This document shows, piece by piece, positions 41,312-49,475 of a stretch of 64,000 bases of DNA. Positions within the stretch are counted from its first letter, which is position 1. Each line of letters starts with the position of its first letter. The notes under the pieces were generated by a model, which saw only the letters and a list, made by a program, of their open reading frames with translations, was not told where the DNA came from and searched no databases. The translations under genes were made by a program, and so were the position numbers. Origin of the DNA: Microbacterium sp. cf332 (GTDB taxonomy: Bacteria; Actinomycetota; Actinomycetes; Actinomycetales; Microbacteriaceae); NCBI RefSeq assembly GCF_900102175.1, contig NZ_FNKN01000003.1:496414-560413 (forward strand), given 5' to 3'.

Positions 41312-41775
41312 TTCGTCAGCTCGACCCCCTCTTTGACCGGATGCTGCTCGCGGACGACGCGGAATCCGACGCTCTCGAAGAAGGGCCGAGCGGCGATGCT
41401 GACGTCGGAAGTGAGCTCGGGCGTCGCCGCTGACCGGGCCCGCTGCTCGATGAAACAGAGCAGGGTTCGCGCGATTCCGCGACGCAGGTGCCGCGGGGAG
41501 ACGAACAGCATGTCGATGTAGCCGTCGCCGTCGACGTCCGAAAACCCCACCACCTCCTCGCCCGCGACAGCGACGACTGTCGCGCGGCCGCTCATGGCAT
41601 CGTTCCACGAGGGGAGGTCGCGACGTCCGGGCTGAGCCCACGCCTCGATCTGCTGCGCGGTTTAATGCGCTGCCGCAGTCTGGGTGATCGCTTCGGTGAA
41701 GACGGTGAGCGTCGCGGCGGCGTCGGCAGCCCGATAGGGGCGCGTGGTGACGGGCAGGGCGTCGGAAACGTTCAC
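41263..41775 (-). pseudogene. GNAT acetyltransferase with an internal stop codon
   Basis: Reading from GTG at 41775 gives VNVSDALPVTTRPYRAADAA ... FTEAITQTAAAH, then TAA (41662-41664), then TAQQIEAWAQPGRRDLPSWNDAMSGRATVVAVAGEEVVGFSDVDGDGYIDMLFVSPRHLRRGIARTLL. The two parts together form a normal GNAT domain: the stop replaces what is usually a Tyr (AHYTAxQIxAWA). Acetyl-CoA-binding LRRGIARTLL and the C-terminal FFESVGFRVVREQ are intact. The downstream ATG at 41595 leaves 110 residues lacking the first strand and helices, so it is likely inactive. The 3' end overlaps the hydrolase gene by 49 bases. Confidence 0.8.
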
Positions 41776-41863
41776 GTGATCCAACCTGCCACGCCCAGCC
41801 CGTCCCGGCCTCTCGCGGTCGGCAACCTGTGAGCCTCACATCTGGGAGGCGTAACGTCCGGTC

Positions 41864-42400
41864 ATGAGCGCATATTCACACCACGAAGCTCCCTCCACCC
41901 ACAATCTCGGCCTCGACTCCGTGTTGGTGGGGTCGCTTCCCACCGGCTTGATGACCGACGACCCGCCCGCGCGGTACACCGTGGAGGCGGTGTTCACCCG
42001 GCGTCCGGGGAAAGAGGAGATCCGAGACGTTCTCGGCGGGTCCACACGCGAGCTGTTGGCGCGTTCCGGCTATCCCGATGTCGTGCTGACTGTCTCGGAT
42101 CGGCGTCTGGAGATCCACAACACGACGCTGGAGGAGCTACGTGACGGCCTCGCGGAGTTGATCGCGTTGAGACTGGCGGAGATCAGTGAACGGGTCCGAA
42201 GCGAGAGGGAGGCATCGGACGACAGCGCACGCACGTTCGCGGCACGGGAGCTCGAGCGGGCCGCGGCGGTCGCGACTCTGGCGGAGACGGTGGTTTTCAC
42301 CGCGCCGCCGGTCGAGGGCGACGCGGCTCGGCAGCGCGCCGACGCGTACCGCGTCCAGATCGAGGGGTGGTCCGCAGTAGGGGGCGGCGTCTCTCGGTGA
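41864..42400 (+). CDS. Hypothetical protein, 178 residues
   Basis: No family recognised. Seen: a soluble protein with a beta-rich middle (ARYTVEAVFTRRPGKEEIRDVLGG, YPDVVLTVSDRRLEIHNTTLEELRDGLAELI) and a helical, charged C-terminal half (ALRLAEISERVRSEREASDDSARTFAARELERAAAVATLAETVVF). No cysteines, no membrane segment. Its stop overlaps the GTG of the lipid-kinase gene (GTGA), so the two are translationally coupled. ATG at 41864. The DVVLTVSDRRLEIHNTTL stretch suggests a small regulatory or adaptor domain; function unknown. Confidence 0.7.
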   Translation: MSAYSHHEAPSTHNLGLDSVLVGSLPTGLMTDDPPARYTVEAVFTRRPGKEEIRDVLGGSTRELLARSGYPDVVLTVSDRRLEIHNTTLEELRDGLAELIALRLAEISERVRSEREASDDSARTFAARELERAAAVATLAETVVFTAPPVEGDAARQRADAYRVQIEGWSAVGGGVSR

Positions 42401-43476
42401 GCCAGGATTCGGGGAGGAGCGCACCCCACGCGGCGGTGGTCTTCCATCCCGGAAAAGTAGACGTCGAACGGCTTCGCCAGATCGTCACGGCTCATGGGTG
42501 CGCGGCGGGTTGGGCACCGACCCGGTGGTATCCGACCCAGGCGGAGGACTCTGGGCGCGGGGCCGCTCAGGATGCCGTGGACGACAAGCCGGCCGTGGTG
42601 CTGGTCGCGGGCGGCGATGGAACGGTCCGTGCCGCGGCGGGGGTCCTGCAGGGCACCGGCGTGCCCGTCGTGCTCATCCCCGCCGGGACGGGGAACCTCC
42701 TCGCCCGTGAACTGGGCGTTGCTCTCGCTGATCTCGATACGGCGGTGTCGGCGGCCTTCTCCGGGTGCGAGCGGCGCATCGATGTGGCTGTCGCCGATCT
42801 CAGCGACTCCGACGGCGAGTGGACCTCGCACGCTTTCGTCGTGATGGCGGGGATCGGGCTCGATGCGGACATGGCTGCCAACACGAATGCTCGTGCGAAG
42901 AAGCATCTCGGGTGGCTCGCGTACGTCTCGCCGATCGCGCGATCCGTCCTTGCCAACCGGCTGTTCCGCATCGACTACCGGATCGACGGGAGCCGGTCGC
43001 GCACCGCTCGGGCGCACACCGTCATCGTCGGCAATTGCGGAACGCTCGCCGGAAACATGCTGCTCATTCCGCGGGCGAGCATCGATGACGGGTTCTTGGA
43101 TGTGGTGATGATGCGACCGCGCGGCCGGCTCGGATGGGCCGGGATCGGTTCCCGTCTGACGCTGCAAGGAGCCGCGCGGCGATCGCGCTTCACCCGCCGC
43201 ATCCTTGCTCGGGCTCCGGAGCTCCACTCGCTCGCCTATGCGCGGGGTCGGGTATTCGAGGCCACGTTCGAGGTTCCGCGTGTGGTGCAGCTCGACGGTG
43301 ACAGCTTCGGTCACGTCACTGCTGCGCGCATCACCGTCCGTCCTGGCGTGCTCCTGATCCGTGTGCGGAAACCGGACCCTGAGACTGCTCCGGTGTCAGG
43401 GGCGGCGTCTCGCACGCTGCCGGATGATCCCGAACACGAGGGTTCCGATGGTCAACACGACGCCGATGATTCCTAG
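42397..43476 (+). CDS. Diacylglycerol/sphingosine-kinase-like lipid kinase
   Basis: A 359-residue DagK_cat family protein that phosphorylates a lipid alcohol with ATP at the membrane. Seen: VVFHPGK, nucleotide motif VLVAGGDGTVRAAAG (GGDGT at 72-76), IPAGTGNLLARELG (97-110), and later GNMLLIPRASIDDGFLDVV and the C-terminal VVQLDGD. In the YegS/DgkB family these bind Mg-ATP and substrate. The C-terminal 25 residues are acidic and disordered, and lie antisense to a small membrane gene. GTG at 42397 overlaps the preceding stop. Acts on diacylglycerol or a related lipid, not decided by sequence. Confidence 0.88.
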   Translation: MSQDSGRSAPHAAVVFHPGKVDVERLRQIVTAHGCAAGWAPTRWYPTQAEDSGRGAAQDAVDDKPAVVLVAGGDGTVRAAAGVLQGTGVPVVLIPAGTGNLLARELGVALADLDTAVSAAFSGCERRIDVAVADLSDSDGEWTSHAFVVMAGIGLDADMAANTNARAKKHLGWLAYVSPIARSVLANRLFRIDYRIDGSRSRTARAHTVIVGNCGTLAGNMLLIPRASIDDGFLDVVMMRPRGRLGWAGIGSRLTLQGAARRSRFTRRILARAPELHSLAYARGRVFEATFEVPRVVQLDGDSFGHVTAARITVRPGVLLIRVRKPDPETAPVSGAASRTLPDDPEHEGSDGQHDADDS

Positions 43477-43557
43477 CCAGAGCAGCCCCTCGAACGCGAA
43501 CCCCACGATCGACAGCACCACCCACACGATGATCAAGATCACAAGTACTGTCCACAT
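43396..43557 (-). CDS. 53-residue membrane protein antisense to the lipid-kinase tail
   Basis: ATG at 43557, stop at 43396. The product begins MWTVLVILIIVWVVLSIVGF, continues with AFEGLLWLGIIGVVLTIGTL and ends VFGIIRQRARRRP, i.e. two membrane helices and a basic tail, typical of small actinobacterial DUF6458-like proteins. No strong ribosome binding site (GGTCAC upstream). It overlaps the last 81 bases of the kinase gene in opposite orientation. The hydrophobic pattern and positive tail argue for a real gene. Confidence 0.6.
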   Translation of the reverse strand: MWTVLVILIIVWVVLSIVGFAFEGLLWLGIIGVVLTIGTLVFGIIRQRARRRP

Positions 43558-43677
43558 GCTTGTGACCATACGCTTCGCCAGCCCCGGGGGATACGGGTAG
43601 CAGCGGTAGCGGGCCTCACGCCGACGCGGAGCGGATGTCGCAAGTCGGTCGTATCTTCGATCTCGACATTGATGGTC

Positions 43678-43693
43678 TAGAACATATGTTCTA
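43678..43693. promoter_or_regulatory. LexA (SOS) box before the mutasome operon
   Basis: TAGAACATATGTTCTA, a 16-bp perfect palindrome containing GAAC-N4-GTTC, the actinobacterial LexA consensus. It lies 23 bases before the imuA start. LexA repression lifted on DNA damage is the known control of imuA-imuB-dnaE2 cassettes. Confidence 0.95.
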
Positions 43694-43715
43694 CCCTTGC
43701 TGAGTGAGGTCGATC

Positions 43716-44417
43716 ATGCGCAATCCCGCTGCCGCCGAGGACGTGCAGCGACTGCGCGCGCAGATGGAACGGATGCAGGGGCGCCGCCTCGACGCTCCGG
43801 TGCTGCCGACTCATCCTGCCCTGGCCGGACTGCTGCCCGGGCGGGGGCTGCGGCCCGGCGCCGCCTATTCGCTCGGCTCGTCGTCTTCGCTGCTGTTCGC
43901 GCTGCTCGCGCAGCCCTCGCAGACCGGCTCGTGGTGCGGCGTGATCGGCATGCCGGGATTCGGTGCCGAGGCCGCGGAGCACGCCGGGGTCGATCTGTCT
44001 CGCGTGGTGCTGATCCCCGATCCGGGCGCACGCTGGCTCGCCGTCACCGCGACGATCGCCGATGTGCTCCCCGTCGTCGCCGTGCGTCCGCCCGAACGGG
44101 CGAAAGACTCCGACATCGCCAAGCTCGCCGGCCGGCTGCGCGACCGCGGAACGGTGCTGCTCGTGCAGGGGCCGTGGCCGCAGACCGAAGCCATGCTCGA
44201 TGTCGCCGATCCGCGGTGGTCTGGGCTGGGCGACGGTGATGGCTACCTCAGCGACCGCGAGCTGACGGTCACCGTGTCGAGCCGGCGGTTCCCCGTGCCC
44301 CGCTCGGCGCGGATGCTGCTTCCCGCACCCGATGGGGCGATCTCGGCCGCCCCGCACGAGCGCGCCTTCGCGGGCACGCCGGTCGCCGAGCCGATCCCGA
44401 TGCGCCGGGCGGTCTGA
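43716..44417 (+). CDS. imuA: ImuA-like protein of the mutasome
   Basis: A 233-residue RecA-fold-related protein that, in ImuA/ImuA'-ImuB-DnaE2 cassettes, helps assemble the translesion complex. Seen: MRNPAAAEDVQRLRAQMERMQGRR, a beta-strand/loop GAAYSLGSSSSLLFALLAQPS where RecA would carry Walker A but no GxxxxGKT is present, GVIGMPGFGAEAAEHAGVDLSRVVLIPDPG, and LRDRGTVLLVQGPWPQTEAML. ATG at 43716 with GAGG 6 bases upstream is preferred to a GTG at 43704. It is 1 base from the imuB start and behind a LexA box. Identification rests partly on context. Confidence 0.88.
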   Translation: MRNPAAAEDVQRLRAQMERMQGRRLDAPVLPTHPALAGLLPGRGLRPGAAYSLGSSSSLLFALLAQPSQTGSWCGVIGMPGFGAEAAEHAGVDLSRVVLIPDPGARWLAVTATIADVLPVVAVRPPERAKDSDIAKLAGRLRDRGTVLLVQGPWPQTEAMLDVADPRWSGLGDGDGYLSDRELTVTVSSRRFPVPRSARMLLPAPDGAISAAPHERAFAGTPVAEPIPMRRAV

Positions 44418-44418
44418 C

Positions 44419-45960
44419 ATGACCGAGCAGAGCGTGAAGGCGCCGGTGCGCAGCCTCGTCGTCTGGGTGCCCGACTGGCCGGTCGTGGCGTTCGTGCGAG
44501 ACAGCGGCGGCGACGCGAACGCGCCGATCGCGGTGTTCGAGAAGGGCATGGTCGTCGCCTGCTCGGCGTCGGCCCGCGCCGACGGCGTCTCCCGGGGGCA
44601 GCGGCGACGCGACGCGCAGGCGCGATGCCCCGGACTGCTGGTCGCGGAGGCCGACGCGGTGCGAGACCACCGGCAGTTCGCACCGATCGTCGCCCGCCTC
44701 GAAGAGATGGCTCCGGGCGTGCAGGTGCTCGAGGCGGGGTTGTGCGCGCTGCGGGTGCGCGGTCCGGCGCGCTTCTACGGCGGTGAGACCGAGGCAGCCG
44801 GCGCGTTGCTGGCCGCGGCGGCCGAGGGCGACCTCGACGTGCGGGCCGGCGTCGCCGACGGGCCCTTCACGGCTCAGCAGGCGGCCCGGATGAGCACGCG
44901 TCCCGAACGGCCCATCCGCGTGGTCGAAGCCGGGCGGTCGGCGGAGTTCCTGGCGCCGCTGACGATCGCCGTGCTCGACGACGACACGGTCGACCTGTTC
45001 GCCCGGCTCGGGGTGCAGACCCTCGGCGATCTGGCCGCGATCGACCCCGAGCGTCTCGTCGAGCGGTTCGGACCCCGTGGCGTCCGACTGCACGGGCTCG
45101 CAGCCGGAGCCGACTCCCGCCCTGTCGTCCCGCGCACCCCGCCCCCCGAGCTGCACCGCGAGGTCGCGTTCGAACCGCCCCTCGATCTCGCCGATCAGGT
45201 CGCATTCGGCATGAGGGTCGCCGCAGAGGAGTTCATCGCCGGTCTCGGGGCGGTCGATCTCGTCTGCACCGAGCTGCGGGTCATCCTCACCGGCGACCGG
45301 GGCGAGACCAGCAACCGCGTCTGGCTGCATCCCGGCACGTTCGACGCCGCCGCCGTGGTCGACCGGGTGCGATGGCAGCTGGCCGAGAGCGGCAAGCTCA
45401 CGAGCGGTGTCGCACGGGTGAAGATCGAGCCCGAATCGGTCGATGCGGCCTCCCATCACGCCGTCTCGCTGTTCGGCTCCGGTCCCGAGCAGCGGGTGCA
45501 CCACGCCCTGTCGCGCGTGCAGGCGATGCTCGGGCACACGGGGGTGGTGACCCCCGTCGTCGGAGGCGGGCGGTGGCTCATCGAGCGGCAGGTGCTCGTG
45601 CCCTGGGGCGACCGGCCCGTGACGAGCTCCCGCGAACGGCCCTGGCCGGGGAGCATGCCCGACCCCCTGCCCGCCACGGTGTTCGAGCGCGCCCTGCCGC
45701 TGGCCGTCGTCGACCGTGAGGGCGACATGGTGGCGGTCGACGGTCGCGGCGAGCTGACGGCGACGCCCGCGGCCCTGGTATCGGCATCCGGGTCGCGCGG
45801 CATCCGCTCGTGGGCTGGTCCCTGGCCGGTGATCGAGCGCGAATGGGATGCGGCGCGCGCGCGGCGGGCGCATCGGTTCCAGGTGGTCGACGCCACTCAG
45901 ACCGCGTGGCTGCTGGTGTGCGATGGCGGCGAATGGTCGGTCGAGGGGCGGTACGACTGA
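44419..45960 (+). CDS. imuB: ImuB, inactive Y-family polymerase-like clamp adaptor
   Basis: A 513-residue Y-family polymerase homologue. Seen: VRSLVVWVPDWPVVAF at the position where active DinB has DxDxFF, so the first catalytic acids are lost; RADGVSRGQRRRDAQARCPGL; DLFARLGVQTLGDLAAIDPERLVERFGPRGVRLHGLAAG (the HhH-like thumb) and a little-finger region. ImuB is known to be catalytically dead and to tether DnaE2 to the beta clamp and RecA. A clamp motif near the C-terminus cannot be fixed by eye. ATG at 44419; the stop TGA overlaps the dnaE2 ATG (TGATG). Confidence 0.93.
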   Translation: MTEQSVKAPVRSLVVWVPDWPVVAFVRDSGGDANAPIAVFEKGMVVACSASARADGVSRGQRRRDAQARCPGLLVAEADAVRDHRQFAPIVARLEEMAPGVQVLEAGLCALRVRGPARFYGGETEAAGALLAAAAEGDLDVRAGVADGPFTAQQAARMSTRPERPIRVVEAGRSAEFLAPLTIAVLDDDTVDLFARLGVQTLGDLAAIDPERLVERFGPRGVRLHGLAAGADSRPVVPRTPPPELHREVAFEPPLDLADQVAFGMRVAAEEFIAGLGAVDLVCTELRVILTGDRGETSNRVWLHPGTFDAAAVVDRVRWQLAESGKLTSGVARVKIEPESVDAASHHAVSLFGSGPEQRVHHALSRVQAMLGHTGVVTPVVGGGRWLIERQVLVPWGDRPVTSSRERPWPGSMPDPLPATVFERALPLAVVDREGDMVAVDGRGELTATPAALVSASGSRGIRSWAGPWPVIEREWDAARARRAHRFQVVDATQTAWLLVCDGGEWSVEGRYD

Positions 45961-48900
45961 TGGGCTTCAACAACCCCTCGGTGCCGTGGTCCGAGATCGA
46001 GCGGCTGCTCAGCGGCAACCGGGCGCCGAGCGCGCCCCCGGGGGCGGACGGCGGCGACAGCCCCGCATGGTCGCGTAAGCGCGGCACGTATTCGGCGCCG
46101 AGCATCGAGCGACCCGACGACGCCGTGCCGTACGCCGAGCTGCACGCGCACACGTCGTACTCGTTCCTCGACGGCGCATCCTCACCCGAGGAGCTCGCCG
46201 AAGAGGCCGAGCGGCTGGGCCTCCACGCCCTCGCCGTCACCGACCACGACGGCTTCTACGGCATCGTCCGTTTCGCCGAGGCCGCCGAGCAGCTGTCCGT
46301 GAAGACCGTGTTCGGCGCCGAGCTGTCGCTCGACCTGCCCCAGCGCGTCGGCGCGGCCCGCAACGAGGCCGACCCGCCGGGGGAGCACCTGCTCGTGCTC
46401 GCCCGCGGCGAAGAGGGCTACCACCGGCTGGCGAGCGCGCTCACGCAGGGACAGCTCGCCGGAGCCGAGAAGGGCAAGCCCCGCTACCGACTCGACGATC
46501 TGGCCGACATCGCCGGTGGACAGTGGGCGATCCTCACCGGGTGCCGCAAGGGCGCGGTGCGGCGTGCGCTCATCGATCGGGGAGCGGATGCCGCCGCCTC
46601 CGAGCTGGACGCTCTGGTGGCGCGTTTCGGCCGCGACGCCGTCGAGGTCGAGCTGACCGACCACGGCGAGCCGCTGGACTCGCGGCACAACGACATCCTC
46701 GCCGGGCTCGCCCGAGAGCGGGGCCTGCCGATCCTCGCGACGAACAACGTGCACTACGCAGTTCCCGAGCGAGCGCACCTCGCTGCCGCGATCGCCGCCG
46801 TACGAGCCAACCGCGGGCTCGACGAGCTCGACGGCTGGCTGCCGTCGCATGCCGGGGCGCACCTGCGCTCCGGCGCCGAGATGACACGGCGTTTCCGTCG
46901 ATACCCCGGGGCCGTGGCGCGCACCGTCACCGTCGCCGACGAGCTCGCCTTCCCCCTGCGCCGGGCCAAGCCCGCCCTGCCGAAGCTCCCCGTGCCCGAG
47001 GGGCACACGCCGATGTCGTGGCTGCGACAGATCGTGTGGGAGGCGGTGCCGCGCAAGTATCCCGGCCTGCCGCCCGAAGACCGCGACCGCATCGAACGGG
47101 AGCTGGCCGTCATCGAGCAGAAGGACTTCCCCGGCTACTTCCTCATCGTCTACGGCATCGTGCAAGAGGCGCGGCGTCGCGGCATCCTGTGCCAGGGGCG
47201 GGGATCGGCGGCGAACAGCGCCGTCTGCTACCTGCTCGACATCACCGCGATCGACTCCATCTACTACCGGCTGCCGTTCGAGCGCTTCCTCTCGGCGCTG
47301 CGCGAGGAGGAGCCCGACATCGACGTCGACTTCGACTCCGACCGGCGCGAGGAGATCATCCAGTGGGTCTACACCACCTATGGCCGCGAGCGTGCGGCGC
47401 AGGTCGCCAACGTCATCCAGTACCGGCCGAAGAACGCCGTACGAGACATGGCGAAGGCCCTCGGGCACTCACCCGGCCAGCAGGACGCCTGGTCGAAGCA
47501 GGTCGAGCGCTGGGGGGCGACTCTCGACACCGGTCCCGACCACGACATCCCCGAGCGGGTGCTCGTCTACGCCGCCGAGCTGCTGAAAGCCCCGCGGCAC
47601 CTGGGCATCCACTCGGGCGGCATGGTGCTGACCGATCGGCCCGTCGGCGAGGTCGTGCCGATCGAGCACGCCCGCATGCAGGACCGCACCGTCATCCAGT
47701 GGGACAAGGACGACGCCGCGTGGATGGGACTGGTGAAGTTCGATCTGCTCGGCCTCGGGATGCTCGCCGCCCTGCAGTACTGCTTCGACCTCATCGAGGG
47801 CTCGACGGGTGAGGTGTTCGAGCTGTCGACCCTGCCGAAAGAAGAGGCCGCGGTCTACGACATGCTGTGCCGGGCCGACTCGATCGGGGTGTTCCAGGTC
47901 GAGTCCCGCGCGCAGATGGGGCTGCTGCCGCGCCTGCAGCCGCGCCGGTTCTACGACCTCGTGATCGAGATCGCGCTCATCCGACCCGGGCCCATCCAGG
48001 GTGGCGCCGTGCACCCGTACGTGCGGCGCAAGCTCGGCTACGAGACGACGACGTACCCGCACGAGAAGCTCAAGCCCGTGCTCGAGCGCACGCTCGGTGT
48101 GCCGGTCTTCCAGGAGCAGCTGATGCAGATGGGCATGGTCATCGGCGGGCTCTCAGGAGAGGATGCCGACCTGCTGCGCCGCGCGATGGGTTCGAAGCGC
48201 GGCATCGAACGCATCGACTCGCTCAAGCAGAAGCTCTACGACGGCATGGCCGAGAACGGGCTCGTCGGTGCTGAGGCCGACGACATCTACGCGAAGATCC
48301 AGGCATTCGCGAACTTCGGCTTCGCCGAGAGCCACTCGCTGTCGTTCGGGCTGCTGGTGTACGCGAGCTCGTGGATCAAGCTGCACTACCCGGCCGCGTT
48401 CCTCGCCGGACTGCTGCGCGCGCAGCCGATGGGGTTCTACTCGCCGGCGACGCTCGCGGCCGACGCCCGCCGCCATGGGGTCGAGGTGCGGCGCCCCGAC
48501 CTGCAGCTCTCGGGCGCCGAGGCCGTGCTCGAGGCCGTGCTCGAATCCGTGTCGGGTGAGGCGGGGCGGCCGGGACCGACGGGACTCGACAGCTGCCTCG
48601 GCGAGCAGCCTCCCGTGCCGGTCTTCGACATCACCGCCCCCGACGAGTCGGCGGCGCATCGCCGCGACGGCGGCTTCGCCGTGCGGTTGGGGCTCGCCGC
48701 GGTCACCGGCATCGGCAAGAGATTCGCCGAGCGGATCGTCGCCGAGCGCGAGGCATCCGGTCCCTACCGCGACATGCGCGACCTCGTGCGGCGCACGGGC
48801 GCCGACACGACGCAGCTCGAGGCGCTCGCCACCGCGGGGGCGCTCGAGTGCTTCGGCCACACCCGCCGCGAGGCGATCTGGCTGGCGGGATCGGCCGCGC

Positions 48901-49379
48901 AGGACCGGATCGAGTACCTGCCCGACTCGCTCATCGCCGTGCAGCCGCCGCTGTTCACCGATCAGTCGAGCTACGACGTGCTCGCCTCCGACCTGTGGGC
49001 GACGGGCATCTCGCCCGACGATCATCCGATGACCCACTACCGCTCGCAGCTCGACGCCCGCGGGGTGCTGACCGCGACCGATCTGCGCGAGCACGAAACC
49101 GGCCGTCGAGTCGAGATCGCCGGACTCGTCACGCACCGGCAGCGGCCGGCCACGGCATCCGGCATCACCTTCCTCAACCTCGAAGACGAGCACGGGCTGA
49201 TGAACGTCATCTGCTCGACGGGCATGTGGCACCGTTACCGCCGGGTCGTGCGCGACAGCCCCGCGCTCATCGTCCGCGGCATCCTCGAGCGGTCGAACGA
49301 GGGCGTCGTGAACATCCTCGCCGACGCGTTCGAAGACCTGCGGGTGGGGGTGAGGCACCAGTCGCGGGACTTCCGGTGA
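45960..49379 (+). CDS. dnaE2: Error-prone DNA polymerase III alpha subunit DnaE2
   Basis: A 1139-residue C-family polymerase that performs mutagenic translesion synthesis. Seen: PHP domain YAELHAHTSYSFLDGASSPEELAEEAERLGLHALAVTDHDGFYG, catalytic Asp motif EEPDIDVDFDSDRREE, GRGSAANSAVCYLL, IHSGGMVLTD, LLGLGMLAAL, GVFQVESRAQMGLLPRL, and a C-terminal OB domain (GRRVEIAGLVTHRQRP ... HGLMNVICS). Slightly longer than the usual 1050-1100, with an N-terminal disordered lead. ATG at 45960 overlaps the imuB stop. With imuA and imuB it forms the LexA-controlled mutasome. Confidence 0.97.
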   Translation: MGFNNPSVPWSEIERLLSGNRAPSAPPGADGGDSPAWSRKRGTYSAPSIERPDDAVPYAELHAHTSYSFLDGASSPEELAEEAERLGLHALAVTDHDGFYGIVRFAEAAEQLSVKTVFGAELSLDLPQRVGAARNEADPPGEHLLVLARGEEGYHRLASALTQGQLAGAEKGKPRYRLDDLADIAGGQWAILTGCRKGAVRRALIDRGADAAASELDALVARFGRDAVEVELTDHGEPLDSRHNDILAGLARERGLPILATNNVHYAVPERAHLAAAIAAVRANRGLDELDGWLPSHAGAHLRSGAEMTRRFRRYPGAVARTVTVADELAFPLRRAKPALPKLPVPEGHTPMSWLRQIVWEAVPRKYPGLPPEDRDRIERELAVIEQKDFPGYFLIVYGIVQEARRRGILCQGRGSAANSAVCYLLDITAIDSIYYRLPFERFLSALREEEPDIDVDFDSDRREEIIQWVYTTYGRERAAQVANVIQYRPKNAVRDMAKALGHSPGQQDAWSKQVERWGATLDTGPDHDIPERVLVYAAELLKAPRHLGIHSGGMVLTDRPVGEVVPIEHARMQDRTVIQWDKDDAAWMGLVKFDLLGLGMLAALQYCFDLIEGSTGEVFELSTLPKEEAAVYDMLCRADSIGVFQVESRAQMGLLPRLQPRRFYDLVIEIALIRPGPIQGGAVHPYVRRKLGYETTTYPHEKLKPVLERTLGVPVFQEQLMQMGMVIGGLSGEDADLLRRAMGSKRGIERIDSLKQKLYDGMAENGLVGAEADDIYAKIQAFANFGFAESHSLSFGLLVYASSWIKLHYPAAFLAGLLRAQPMGFYSPATLAADARRHGVEVRRPDLQLSGAEAVLEAVLESVSGEAGRPGPTGLDSCLGEQPPVPVFDITAPDESAAHRRDGGFAVRLGLAAVTGIGKRFAERIVAEREASGPYRDMRDLVRRTGADTTQLEALATAGALECFGHTRREAIWLAGSAAQDRIEYLPDSLIAVQPPLFTDQSSYDVLASDLWATGISPDDHPMTHYRSQLDARGVLTATDLREHETGRRVEIAGLVTHRQRPATASGITFLNLEDEHGLMNVICSTGMWHRYRRVVRDSPALIVRGILERSNEGVVNILADAFEDLRVGVRHQSRDFR

Positions 49380-49388
49380 GCCGGGCCG

Positions 49389-49410
49389 CCGGCGCCGGCG
49401 TCGGCGCCGG
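49389..49410. terminator. Terminator-like hairpin between dnaE2 and GH13 gene
   Basis: CCGGCGCC, 6-base loop GGCGTC, GGCGCCGG (49389-49410), within the 96-base gap of two converging genes. No T tract. Confidence 0.5.
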
Positions 49411-49475
49411 ACACCGACCCGACGCGAATCGTCGCTACGCGAGCGGGAGAAGAGCCATTCGAGTCGGGTCGAGCG

